Source: a bacterium (GTDB lineage: Bacteria > Patescibacteriota > Minisyncoccia > JAUYLV01). From it: a stretch of 55,972 nt of DNA. Of the stretch, positions 48,352 to 55,972 are shown in pieces. The notes under the pieces are model-generated. The model ran no database searches. It was not told the origin of the DNA and saw only the letters and a program-made list of their open reading frames with translations. Position numbers and translations under genes: made by a program. Within the stretch, counting starts at the first letter, position 1. The number at the start of each line of letters is the position of its first letter. Location of the stretch: positions 1 through 55,972 of the forward strand of contig JAUSGO010000003.1 in NCBI GenBank assembly GCA_030649025.1, given 5' to 3'.

Positions 48352-49137
48352 CTACAGATATTCGACCTTTCCCGTCTCAAGGAATTTTTCCACTTGCTCG
48401 TTATAATGCTGCGAAAAGTGCCGGTAGCCGTGGCCTTCTTTCAACTCCCAATCCTTATAGAGCTTCGGTTTCATCATCTCGGGATGCCAGTTCCGCACCA
48501 TATCGGTAAGCGCCTCGTTGTTTTGATACTTGCCGCCCTCGCGGTAGGTGCCGCCCGAAACCCCTTCCGTCTCGAAAAACACAAGTTGCGCAACCCGCAT
48601 ACCCACCACCAAAGGAATGCGCTGTGAACGGCTGTTGTTGGTGATTTCCATGGTCCAGCGGTTGCAAAAACCGATATCTCCCATGCCCGCACACTTGCAT
48701 ACCTCAATATAACTGCGTCCCAGAGAGCTTCTTGCCTGCATTTTTGTGGTAATGCGGTTATCGTTCCCTCCGATAAATTCTATAGTGTGCGCCAAGACCG
48801 TCTCTCCCGGTTCAAGCACAATGATACGCTCGCGGTGATGTATGCCTTCAAGCAGCGCTCCTTTATTTTCCTGTACTGCCCAGTCTTCATGGGTCTGGGC
48901 TTCGTACCACGCCTTACCCCACACACGATCCACATCTTCTTTGTCATAGACGTTAAAAATCCGCGAAGCATTCACGTTGAGCGATTCTCGGAAATAAAAA
49001 GATCCAAGCCGCACGTCATATTGGCTTGTGCCGAGACTCCGCTTGCCAAACGGAAAAATAAAAATCCTCTCGGCTTTCAGATGCCGGAGAATGGCGTCGC
49101 CAGAGAGGCAGGAGCGTTCTTCTGTAGAGTGGATCAT
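48352..49137 (-). CDS. dCTP deaminase / dUTPase family protein
   Basis: 261 residues. It has the trimeric fold signatures TSQYDVRLGS, ARSSLGRSYIEV and DIGFCNRWTMEITN (catalytic Glu), and GMRVAQLVF. Members deaminate dCTP or hydrolyse dUTP for dTTP supply. It is longer than a standard Dcd (about 190 residues), with extra sequence around residues 60-100 and at the C-terminus, so the exact substrate is open. It lies 5 nt after the next gene. Confidence 0.82.
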   Translation of the reverse strand: MIHSTEERSCLSGDAILRHLKAERIFIFPFGKRSLGTSQYDVRLGSFYFRESLNVNASRIFNVYDKEDVDRVWGKAWYEAQTHEDWAVQENKGALLEGIHHRERIIVLEPGETVLAHTIEFIGGNDNRITTKMQARSSLGRSYIEVCKCAGMGDIGFCNRWTMEITNNSRSQRIPLVVGMRVAQLVFFETEGVSGGTYREGGKYQNNEALTDMVRNWHPEMMKPKLYKDWELKEGHGYRHFSQHYNEQVEKFLETGKVEYL

Positions 49138-49142
49138 GCGGG

Positions 49143-49952
49143 CTACGGATTTTTATGCAGTAGTTCGTTGCTAATACGACGAAGCGTGGAGGCAGGGACG
49201 ATAGATTGCTTACCGAACGCATCCCGGACGCTCATACCTGCCACGCGGCCCTCAAAATCAACAATAATCGCATCCGCAAGAGGAGCGTCTGATATGACAA
49301 AAAAGTCTCGAGTTACCGCGGACAGCATTGCGGTCTGAAATGAGGGTGCTGCGGTATTTTCAAATACGTTTGCCGAGAGCATGAAAAGGCGAGCGCCAAG
49401 CCTCGGACGATCGTCTTCAAAAGGAAGAATGGTTAGTTGCCGGTCGGAAACGCGAAGAAGAACAAAGTTCGTGGACGTGTCCGATGCCACAACGCTTGCC
49501 TGATGCCGCCCGTCTTCATCAAGCGCATATATTCCCAGAATTCCGACTTTTGCCAAAGAGGTTGCTGAGACACCAAGGGCCAATGACCCATCGGCATCAT
49601 GTGCAAGAATAAAGCCATCGCTTGTTAGCGCAAGGCCGGTGATAGCCTCTTTTGGAGAGGCGGCCATAGTCCCCTTTTGCAATTTCCCATTCTTTCCGGC
49701 TTTTCGAACAATTTCAATTGAAATGGCGGCTTTTTTTACGCGCTCGGCCAAGTCCGGAATAGCCTCACTCTCCTCTACCCTCACTATTTCGGTTTTGTTC
49801 ACAATGGTAGTGCGCTCGGACGTGCGGCGCAGGACCGGAAACCACACACCTACAGAGGTTTGAGCTAGGCGAGGTATCACAAAACGGTCAAGAAAAATTC
49901 CTCCGATGCCCCCGACAACGAATATAAGCAAGAGTGAAAAAATGCGCTTCAT
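49143..49952 (-). CDS. Trypsin-fold (HtrA-like) protein without catalytic triad
   Basis: 269 residues: a membrane anchor (FSLLLIFVVGGIGGIFLDRFV), then a trypsin-like pattern (GLALTSDGFILAHDADG, ASDTSTNFVLLRVSD, ADAIIVDFEGRVAGMSV). In HtrA these read S.DGYILTNNHVV, D.D.AVLKV and GNSGGPL; here the His is missing, the Asp is Asn and the GNSGG serine is absent. It is likely a non-enzymatic binding protein. Confidence 0.7.
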   Translation of the reverse strand: MKRIFSLLLIFVVGGIGGIFLDRFVIPRLAQTSVGVWFPVLRRTSERTTIVNKTEIVRVEESEAIPDLAERVKKAAISIEIVRKAGKNGKLQKGTMAASPKEAITGLALTSDGFILAHDADGSLALGVSATSLAKVGILGIYALDEDGRHQASVVASDTSTNFVLLRVSDRQLTILPFEDDRPRLGARLFMLSANVFENTAAPSFQTAMLSAVTRDFFVISDAPLADAIIVDFEGRVAGMSVRDAFGKQSIVPASTLRRISNELLHKNP

Positions 49953-49981
49953 GATTTTATCGAGAGCATCCTACCATACCG

Positions 49982-50018
49982 CAAAAAAAAGAAAAAGGGA
50001 TTCGCTTTTTAGCGATCC
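49982..50018 (-). terminator. pyrE terminator
   Basis: GGATCGCT-aaaa-AGCGAATCC followed by CTTTTTCTTTTTTTT on the minus strand. Confidence 0.88.
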
Positions 50019-50025
50019 AAGAGGG

Positions 50026-50739
50026 TTACTTCGAAAACTGATGGGCGTGGATTTCCTCTTCAACCGCGCTCACCATACTTTTCGGCCAAATATCTATTTC
50101 GCCAAGCGCGTAGGTAATATCCAGAAGATTGTAGACGACAACGATGCGCCTGAAGCCAGCCCGTTCAAGCTGCGCGATCGCCCCCTGCTGGCGATCGATG
50201 AAGATAAGGCACGGCATATCGTTTACCGGATATCCGTCCTGCGCCAACTTTTCTGTGGCCTCAATCTTCGATTGTCCATCGGTTGCAACATTGTCCACCA
50301 TCCAATAGGTGTGTCGCGCCAAGTCTGGTTTGCCGTTCACCCATGAATGTTGATGGGCGCCATACCATTTTTGCACCTCGCGCATCAGGCGATGGTTTAT
50401 AGGAAGATCGGTTTTCCTTCGCTCCATTCGAAAACTTGCCATTGCGGCCGCTTGCGCAAGCGCCGTTCCTGCTGTCGGGATGCCAATAAGGCACGGTTGG
50501 CGATCTTCCGGACGTGCATATTCCCAAACCTTCCGCGCGATCTTCTCTCCAATGGGCCATTCAAGATCCGAATGATCCGTGAAGTCTTCCCGCCCGGATA
50601 CGTAGACATGCGAGAAAATACCGGATTTGAGCTTGAAAGGCGTCTCGCTTCTTCTTACAAAACCGTATGCAGCCATGAGTTTCAATATCTGGATATCTGC
50701 ATCGCTAAATATAGTTCCGCTTGGCGTTATTACATTCAT
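50026..50739 (-). CDS. pyrE: Orotate phosphoribosyltransferase
   Basis: 237 residues: SGIFSHVYVSGRE at the substrate site, IGIPTAGTALA, and the PRPP loop YWMVDNVATDGQSKIEA (VDDVxTTG in most members). It makes OMP from orotate and PRPP. It follows pyrF by 7 nt in one operon. Confidence 0.9.
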   Translation of the reverse strand: MNVITPSGTIFSDADIQILKLMAAYGFVRRSETPFKLKSGIFSHVYVSGREDFTDHSDLEWPIGEKIARKVWEYARPEDRQPCLIGIPTAGTALAQAAAMASFRMERRKTDLPINHRLMREVQKWYGAHQHSWVNGKPDLARHTYWMVDNVATDGQSKIEATEKLAQDGYPVNDMPCLIFIDRQQGAIAQLERAGFRRIVVVYNLLDITYALGEIDIWPKSMVSAVEEEIHAHQFSK

Positions 50740-50746
50740 ATGCGTT

Positions 50747-51475
50747 TTAGATTAATATCCGGGGTTCAAGAGTTATGACGGAGTCGATCTCGGCGTTGAT
50801 ACGCTTCACGGCTTCAAGGGGGCTTCCAACATCTCCCGATGCCTCCGTAATGGGGCGTCCGATGATAAGATAATCTGCGCCAGCCTGTATCGCTTCTTGA
50901 GGAGTAAGCGTTCTTTTTTGGTCGTTCTTTGATGCCCAAGAAGGACGTACGCCGGGAGTCGCAAGCGCCATATGTTCAAAAGCGGCTTGCTTCCGAAGTA
51001 ACGCAGCTTCACTCGGGGAACAGATAATGCCATCTGCGTGTTCTTGAACAAGAATATGCGCAAACTGAATGACTTTTCTGTCCGGTCCCTCTCTGTATAT
51101 CTCAACGGAGTCTTTTTTCTCCAGAGAAGAAAGCACCGTGACTCCCCATACAAGACTCTCTTTTTTATGGGCTACGGCCGCGCGAAAAGATTCGCGACCA
51201 CCCGAAGCATGAACGCTGAACATCCGCACACCGAGGCGCGACACTGCCGCCGATGCTCTCCCTACGGTGTTGGGTATATCGTGGAACTTGCCGTCAAAAA
51301 AGACCTTGGCGCCAAGGTCTTTAAGAAGTTGAATGGCTTTGGGCGCTCCCAGAGCAGTGATAAGTTCAAGCCCTATTTTTACGCATGCGACCTGGCCAAT
51401 CAGCATCTCAACAAGCGACCGTGCTTTTTCCGGATCGCTAACATCGAGTGCAAGAATGATCCTGTTATCCTTCAT
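50747..51475 (-). CDS. pyrF: Orotidine-5'-phosphate decarboxylase
   Basis: 242 residues: ILALDVSDPEKA, CVKIGLELI, the catalytic FFDGKFHDIPNTV (Asp-Lys-Asp set), and LATPGVRPSW near the phosphate site. It converts OMP to UMP. Its ATGAA start is fused to the end of palindromic element A2 (CTAACGGGATGAA). Confidence 0.95.
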   Translation of the reverse strand: MKDNRIILALDVSDPEKARSLVEMLIGQVACVKIGLELITALGAPKAIQLLKDLGAKVFFDGKFHDIPNTVGRASAAVSRLGVRMFSVHASGGRESFRAAVAHKKESLVWGVTVLSSLEKKDSVEIYREGPDRKVIQFAHILVQEHADGIICSPSEAALLRKQAAFEHMALATPGVRPSWASKNDQKRTLTPQEAIQAGADYLIIGRPITEASGDVGSPLEAVKRINAEIDSVITLEPRILI

Positions 51476-51589
51476 CCCGTTAGAGGTAGATCGCGATCAA
51501 AAAAATAGTGCGACCTATCCACCGTATTTATTTTGTAATAAATTTGTTTATACCTTCAATTATGTAAGCGATTGCGACCTCTAACGGGA
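51476..51589. mobile_element. Palindromic element A2
   Basis: 114 bp with inverted ends CCCGTTAGAGG/CCTCTAACGGG, flanked by TTCAT on both sides (51471-51475 and 51590-51594). The left flank contains the pyrF start codon and the right flank the ftsQ stop codon, both on the minus strand. Confidence 0.87.
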
Positions 51590-51590
51590 T

Positions 51591-52400
51591 TCATTGCGGC
51601 GAAGTAAGAATCGTAGTTTTGTAATATACGCGGTTATCGATCCGCAGGTCAATATACTCAATTTTTTTATCCGTGCCTATCGCCGCCAGGGTCTTTTGTA
51701 GGGCATCAAGAACTTCTAGAGAGGGCTTGGAAATATTAAACATTAACCTCCAGTCCCCCACCATGTTCGCAGTCACATCCGGCATATTGTCCAGAAAAAA
51801 ATCTTTCACGGCAAGCGCAAACCTGTCTCGGAGTGTGTTGCGTAGCATTGCAAGGGAAGCGAGGGAGGAACCGTCCATCACCGTATCCCCTAGCTTCAGT
51901 GGCAAGCTGCTTTTAAGAATGAAAACGAGGGTTCCGGAGGAGCTTGCGGCGTCGCGATAAAGTACTCCCTGGATATCCATCAGGTAGCAGGACATTGAGC
52001 CAGTCGAACACCACGTTGCTGCATACTCGCGTTCTTTCACATTAAGTCGGACAATGTGAGGAAAGGCCTTCGCGATGGCTACGGAGGCAAGCGCCGGAAA
52101 GCGGTTTTCAACCAGAGCCTGAAGATCTGCGGGGGATACGAAGAAATAGTTGTTGTTTATCGTAAGACCCCATGCAGTTTTCTCGCTCAAATACCCAAGG
52201 ACTACCTCGCGAATATCCGCGTGATTTTCTATACCCCTAACTTCAATGCGGTCAATAGAAAAGATGTTTGAGAAAAAAAAATAATATGCTCCTCCGCCAA
52301 TGATGCTTGAGGAAATAAAAAACCAAAAAAACATCTTTTTGAACAGCTGTTTGTATCTGAGGGGGTGACGGCGTTTCGCGACATAGGGATAGTAGGCCAT
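51591..52400 (-). CDS. ftsQ: Cell division protein FtsQ/DivIB-like
   Basis: 269 residues: a basic N-terminus, one membrane helix (MFFWFFISSSIIGGGAYYFFF), a POTRA domain (FSIDRIEVRGIENHADIREVVLGYL) and an FtsQ beta domain (FPHIVRLNVKEREYAATW, LMDIQGVLYR, IEYIDLRIDNRVYYKT). It recruits septum proteins. The stop codon lies in the TTCAT flank of element A2. Confidence 0.82.
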   Translation of the reverse strand: MAYYPYVAKRRHPLRYKQLFKKMFFWFFISSSIIGGGAYYFFFSNIFSIDRIEVRGIENHADIREVVLGYLSEKTAWGLTINNNYFFVSPADLQALVENRFPALASVAIAKAFPHIVRLNVKEREYAATWCSTGSMSCYLMDIQGVLYRDAASSSGTLVFILKSSLPLKLGDTVMDGSSLASLAMLRNTLRDRFALAVKDFFLDNMPDVTANMVGDWRLMFNISKPSLEVLDALQKTLAAIGTDKKIEYIDLRIDNRVYYKTTILTSPQ

Positions 52401-52437
52401 GACGGTGCAAAATCAATATAAAATATTTAGGAATGTT

Positions 52438-52794
52438 TCAACGGTTTTTTACGGATGAAAAACCCTCGCTCTCTAACTCCTCCAGGATATCGTGAGGAAT
52501 CGGAATGGCTTCTCGCACGGGACTTTTGCCCGGATATCGCCACGCGGTAATAATACGTTTCTTTTTTCCAACGCGCTGGTACATAAGCCAGACTTCGGAA
52601 GGTTTTTTGGTCTTCGGCTCCGGCTGCATCAGCGCGATGGTGCCCGTAGCGATGCCGACCTCGGAACGCTTTGGATTTCGTAAGATGCGCTTAATACGGC
52701 TTTGTGAGAGACGGTAAAATACCATCTTGCGTATGACATGATTCGTCCAAAGCAGTTTTGCGTCATTTTTCGGCAAGGTATTACGCGAGAGCAT
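52438..52794 (-). CDS. Unknown small basic protein (DUF4258-like)
   Basis: 118 residues. The pattern NHVIRKMVFYRLSQSRIKRILRNPKR followed by a strand VWLMYQRVGKKKRIITAWRYPG is like small RelE/BrnT-type and DUF4258 proteins. No antitoxin gene is adjacent, so a toxin role is not supported. It lies 3 nt after the CopC-like gene. Confidence 0.6.
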   Translation of the reverse strand: MLSRNTLPKNDAKLLWTNHVIRKMVFYRLSQSRIKRILRNPKRSEVGIATGTIALMQPEPKTKKPSEVWLMYQRVGKKKRIITAWRYPGKSPVREAIPIPHDILEELESEGFSSVKNR

Positions 52795-52796
52795 AG

Positions 52797-53318
52797 TTAA
52801 GAATCAACGCCGACCCCGTAAAACGCATACTGTCCCTTGTAACACATGTCTCCGACAAAACACGCATCGTAGTACACTTCATAAATTCCATCTTGGAAAG
52901 TTCTTGCGGAGAAAGATCCGATATCCAAAGGAACAAAGAGCTCCTTTGCATCCGACGATGTTGTATTTCCCTGGCCAACGACTTTGTTCGCAGAAAGTAC
53001 GAAGATTTTTGATGGAGCTTCAATGCGTTCGGAGAACTTCAATCGAACTTCTTTAAGATCTGTGAGCGATAAAGCTTCTTTATGAGTGGGACTAGAGGCA
53101 ATAAAATTCGGCGCGGCAAACTCCTGCAGGGTAATAGGTGGGAGATTTATCTGTCTGTAGATCAGTCCGTCCGGAGTTTCTTTCGGCGCCGGCTGAGAAA
53201 CAGCAGGAATTTCATTCTCGGTACGTCTCGGCGCCGAGCTTTTACGCACATAGCCGAAGAAGATACCGGCGAAGACAGCAATGGCTCCAATAATGACTAT
53301 CCTTGTTTTTTTATTCAT
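52797..53318 (-). CDS. CopC-like domain membrane-anchored protein
   Basis: 173 residues: one membrane helix (IVIIGAIAVFAGIFFGYV), then a CopC/Ig-like domain (LKEVRLKFSERIEAPSKIFVLS and TFQDGIYEVYYDACFVGDMCYKGQYAFYGV). CopC proteins bind copper through an N-terminal His; none is obvious here, but two Cys (DACFVGDMC) lie where CopC has its conserved DGH turn. It may be part of copper homeostasis, far from the main copper block. Confidence 0.6.
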   Translation of the reverse strand: MNKKTRIVIIGAIAVFAGIFFGYVRKSSAPRRTENEIPAVSQPAPKETPDGLIYRQINLPPITLQEFAAPNFIASSPTHKEALSLTDLKEVRLKFSERIEAPSKIFVLSANKVVGQGNTTSSDAKELFVPLDIGSFSARTFQDGIYEVYYDACFVGDMCYKGQYAFYGVGVDS

Positions 53319-53328
53319 GGCGTCAACG

Positions 53329-54537
53329 TTACAGGTTTTTCAAAATTTCCAACGCCTTATCAAGCTGTGGATCTTTCCCCTCTTCTACGTCTTCTTTTAT
53401 CTCCACTTCCACATCCGGCTTAAGTCCTTCATCGTTAATTGACACGCCGTTCGGCGTTACCCATTTTGCGGTAGTTATTTTCAACACGGAACCATCAGAA
53501 AGATTCACTAGTTCCTGCACAGAACCTTTCCCGTATGACTTCTCGCCGATAAGTTTCACGCCCCTTACGTCGCGGAGAGCTCCGGCGAGAATTTCGGATG
53601 CCGACGCCGAACCCTTGTTTATAAGCACAACCACGGCATACGATTCCAGTCCTCGATATCCCCTGCTTGTAAAGGGCAGATGATTTCCCGCCGCATCAAC
53701 TTCGAACACCACAACTTCTCCTCTCGCAAGGAACCAACTTGCTATATCCTGGGCAACATCCAGAAACCCACCGGGATTATTACGCACATCGATGACAAGC
53801 TTATTCTGCGGAAGTTTTTTTATATCCCGCACAAGCTCTGCAAAGGATCTTGATGCATCCGCGTTGAAATTCAAAATACGCACAATGCCTATCCCGTCTT
53901 TCACTTCCCACTTGATAGATGGCACCACGATCGTCTGGCGTATAATACTAACTTCCCTGGGCTCCTCGGCGTCCTCCGGGAGTATCAGAAGTTTCACCGA
54001 ACTGCCTACCGCTCCGCGAATATGGGAGACGGCCTCATCGAGAGTGAAGTCGGGGGTAAACGCCTCATCAATTTTTAAAATTCTATCTCCTGCCTTTAGA
54101 CCTGCTTTTTCAGCAGGGCTTTCTGCGAGAGGTGAGATCACGACAAGCACTCCTTTGCGGATGCCTATCTCCGCGCCAATGCCGCCGAAACTTCCCTGCA
54201 GATCCTCAACAAACTTTTCCTGCTCCTCGGCGGGCACAAAGACTGTGTAGGGATCGCCGACGCTTGAAACAAATCCTGCAACCCCTCCGTAGAGCATTTT
54301 TTTAAGATCAAGTTTCGATTGGTCAACGTAGCGTTCTTTCAACACCCGATATGATTCCCAAAACGGCGTAAGATCGAGGTCCGCAGGCTTGCCACTTCCT
54401 TCATTAACCGTGATCTGGATGGGAGTTACTTTTGAAAATTCGGCTCCGCGTTGAATGCCAAGCGCAAAACCGACGCCGTAGCTTAAAGCCGCGCTACCCA
54501 CTACCGCAATGAAGATGAAAAGCCACTGTTTTCGCAT
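53329..54537 (-). CDS. C-terminal processing peptidase (S41)
   Basis: About 402 residues: a signal anchor (WLFIFIAVVGSAALSYGVGFALG), a PDZ domain (SPLAESPAEKAGLKAGDRILKIDE), and the S41 catalytic domain with Ser in GSASASEILAGALRD and Lys in GEKSYGKGSVQEL. It trims exported proteins at their C-termini. The start at MRKQW is preferred. Confidence 0.95.
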   Translation of the reverse strand: MRKQWLFIFIAVVGSAALSYGVGFALGIQRGAEFSKVTPIQITVNEGSGKPADLDLTPFWESYRVLKERYVDQSKLDLKKMLYGGVAGFVSSVGDPYTVFVPAEEQEKFVEDLQGSFGGIGAEIGIRKGVLVVISPLAESPAEKAGLKAGDRILKIDEAFTPDFTLDEAVSHIRGAVGSSVKLLILPEDAEEPREVSIIRQTIVVPSIKWEVKDGIGIVRILNFNADASRSFAELVRDIKKLPQNKLVIDVRNNPGGFLDVAQDIASWFLARGEVVVFEVDAAGNHLPFTSRGYRGLESYAVVVLINKGSASASEILAGALRDVRGVKLIGEKSYGKGSVQELVNLSDGSVLKITTAKWVTPNGVSINDEGLKPDVEVEIKEDVEEGKDPQLDKALEILKNL

Positions 54538-54594
54538 ACTCGGCACTACAACCGGATATACATGGGATTGTAGTAGCGAATTAACCGGGTTATA

Positions 54595-55731
54595 CTATTC
54601 CTTAAAAACGTTTCTGGAAACTTCACGCATGGCATCGAAATTGCCTGATTTAGGAATCAGTGTGTAAAGATTATTTTGATATTTAACTTCAAGAAGCTCG
54701 TTTTCTCCCGAACTAAAAATAACATGCCGAATGGTAGGAGATTTAATGCGCGAGGCATAGGATGCAAATTCGGAGATTCTGGAGAACTCAAGATCGGTAG
54801 ACACGTTCCGCTCAAAAGCGCGTAAAAGGTCATTGAGCTTGAAGGGATTGAGCAAAAAGCCGAGCGATGTCACTTTTTCTCGTATGGCGACCAGCACCTG
54901 CTGTTCTCTTCTTGCGCGATCAAAGTCATTTGAAGAAAAACGGGCACGCAAATAATAAAGCGTAGTGATGCCATCAAGCGTCTGGGTCCCCGCCGGAAGC
55001 GCAAATACCCATTTCTGGCTTTCCACAACTCCCTGGGACGTCGAAACGGTGTCAGTTCTGATACTGAAGGCCGTTGACGTTCCCATGTCTCCGCCGCGAA
55101 TCCACTGTCGATCTTCAATAAATGGGCTCTGCAGCTTGACCGTCACTCCTCCGAGCGTATCGATAAATTCTTTAACCCCTTCGAGGTTAACGCTCACGGC
55201 GCCATCAAGCGTAAGTCCCGAAACCCTCTCAACAACCGACTTCGCATAAGCAAGCGCCGTACCCTGTCCCCTCTCTTCAAACCCAAGCGCGTATACCGCA
55301 TTTATTTTATCATATTCCCGGCGTCCCGGCATGCGAACCCATAGATCTCTGGGGATGGATATAAGCGCTGCGTGCCCCGTAGATTTTTGCACACTTAAGA
55401 CAACGATCCCATCGGTAAGCAGTCCCCCTTCCGGATCTTCCTTGCCGCGGATCCCCAATACTAATACGTTGACTCGGTCCGGATCCTTTTGGGGAAAAAA
55501 ATTGTGTTCGTCGTCGAACTTCTGCAGAGCAACATTGCTATTTTCAGAGATATTTTGAAAAGTCAGCGTAACGCGCCCGGCAAGCACCGCAATAATAACA
55601 AGGCCGATACCGCCGAAAATAAAAAAAGTCTTCCGAGATTTTTTTCGTTCGGGAGACGCACGGGAAGAAACATCCCCCGGAGCGCTATACGGGAGCGATG
55701 GGTTGTTCGGATTTTTCGAAAGCATGTCCAT
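54595..55731 (-). CDS. LytR-CpsA-Psr (LCP) family protein
   Basis: About 378 residues: a cytoplasmic tail, one membrane helix (TFFIFGGIGLVIIAVLAG) and an LCP domain with VNVLVLGIRGKE, LTDGIVVLSV, LISIPRDLWV, YDKINAVYALGF and YLRARFSSNDFDRARREQQVL. LCP enzymes move undecaprenyl-linked glycopolymers onto peptidoglycan. The ATG at 55731 overlaps the previous gene by about 47 nt. Confidence 0.93.
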   Translation of the reverse strand: MDMLSKNPNNPSLPYSAPGDVSSRASPERKKSRKTFFIFGGIGLVIIAVLAGRVTLTFQNISENSNVALQKFDDEHNFFPQKDPDRVNVLVLGIRGKEDPEGGLLTDGIVVLSVQKSTGHAALISIPRDLWVRMPGRREYDKINAVYALGFEERGQGTALAYAKSVVERVSGLTLDGAVSVNLEGVKEFIDTLGGVTVKLQSPFIEDRQWIRGGDMGTSTAFSIRTDTVSTSQGVVESQKWVFALPAGTQTLDGITTLYYLRARFSSNDFDRARREQQVLVAIREKVTSLGFLLNPFKLNDLLRAFERNVSTDLEFSRISEFASYASRIKSPTIRHVIFSSGENELLEVKYQNNLYTLIPKSGNFDAMREVSRNVFKE

Positions 55732-55972
55732 ATGAGAGAGCGGCAAGTACCGTCGTAAGTATAAGCACTTTATCGTTGAAGAGCACAACGTCAAAGAAAC
55801 TATAACCCAAGACCCACGCCATGTAAACGAAAAAGGTTGCGGACAAAATAAAAGAGGTGCGTCCACGATCTCCAGAAAAAGAATTTTTAACGATGGAAGT
55901 AAGGAGCGTCACGGTGAGTATGGCAAAAAATACAATCCCCTCAATCCCCATCTCGCCCGCACGGTCAAGATA
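55685..55972 (-). CDS. O-antigen ligase-like membrane protein, C-terminal part (cut by window edge)
   Basis: The frame is open to the window end. It reads YLDRAGEMGIEGIVFFAILTV and then two more membrane helices (FILSATFFVYMAWVLGYSFF and KVLILTTVLAALSYG). The first segment resembles the YLxxxAExGxxGxxxF motif at the C-terminus of O-antigen ligase/polymerase proteins. The ATG at 55951 is therefore probably internal. Next to the LCP gene, it fits a cell-surface polysaccharide pathway. Confidence 0.6.
   Translation of the reverse strand, partial: YLDRAGEMGIEGIVFFAILTVTLLTSIVKNSFSGDRGRTSFILSATFFVYMAWVLGYSFFDVVLFNDKVLILTTVLAALSYGHAFEKSEQPIAPV

Noticed and set aside
52438-52794. Toxin of a toxin-antitoxin pair
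   Set aside because: No antitoxin-like small gene is adjacent; the neighbours are a CopC-like protein and ftsQ.
1-55972. Prophage or integrated plasmid
   Set aside because: No integrase, capsid, portal, terminase or replication-partition genes; the holin-like protein belongs to a chromosomal membrane family.

Overview
The window looks like part of a small, host-dependent-type bacterial genome of the Candidate Phyla Radiation (Patescibacteria), probably a Parcubacteria-like lineage. This is inferred from compact gene spacing, many short proteins without obvious families, several ATG codons placed directly after a -10 box, ordinary bacterial informational genes (dnaB, recR, cysS, rplI, rpmA, rplJ, rplL), Gram-positive-style envelope genes (LCP ligase, MltG, FtsQ, Ctp protease, M23 peptidase) and patchy metabolism. 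No 16S rRNA gene is present to confirm this.

Layout. 1-9.7 kb: tRNA-Leu, a PGI/PMI isomerase, secG with an oligopeptide-binding protein, recR, dnaB, cysS and a CorA-like transporter. 10-18 kb: a heat-shock block, hrcA-grpE-dnaK and dnaJ, behind a perfect CIRCE operator. It is interrupted by a minus-strand cassette of three small unknown genes, the first encoding a 31-residue prepilin-like peptide. 18-23.3 kb: a copper block with a CuA-like cupredoxin, an HMA-SafE-cupredoxin fusion, a DUF3105 protein and a CopA ATPase. 23.4-31.3 kb: exported and sensory proteins, namely a 1444-residue propeller/Ig protein, a thioredoxin-fold protein lacking CxxC, a membrane sensor without output domain, a lone receiver domain and a Gmad2-GerMN lipoprotein-like protein. 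31.4-33.4 kb: class II fructose bisphosphatase and class I aldolase. 33.6-41.9 kb: acylphosphatase, ribosomal proteins, small proteins, an M23 peptidase, the L10/L12 operon with an L10-leader attenuator, and MltG. 42-49.9 kb: a tandem metallophosphoesterase, an M48 protease, a beta-barrel-like exported protein, a PD-(D/E)XK nuclease, a dCTP-deaminase-family enzyme and a degenerate trypsin-fold protein. 50-56 kb: pyrE-pyrF, ftsQ, a CopC-like protein, a Ctp protease, an LCP protein and the tail of an O-antigen-ligase-like protein.

The most unusual content is between the genes. At least four families of short palindromic elements are scattered here without any transposase in the window. One element is nested inside another with a 4-bp target duplication. 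Removing it restores the sequence seen at the left end of the second copy of the host element. Two copies of the outer family sit exactly against the start codons of secG and pyrF. Two copies of a CACTAAT-ended family lie in TCAA duplications and create TTGACA -35 boxes for the genes next to them. Other repeats keep a conserved core with stems that change on both sides. Together they look like active or recently active non-autonomous mobile elements that rewire promoters and start sites.
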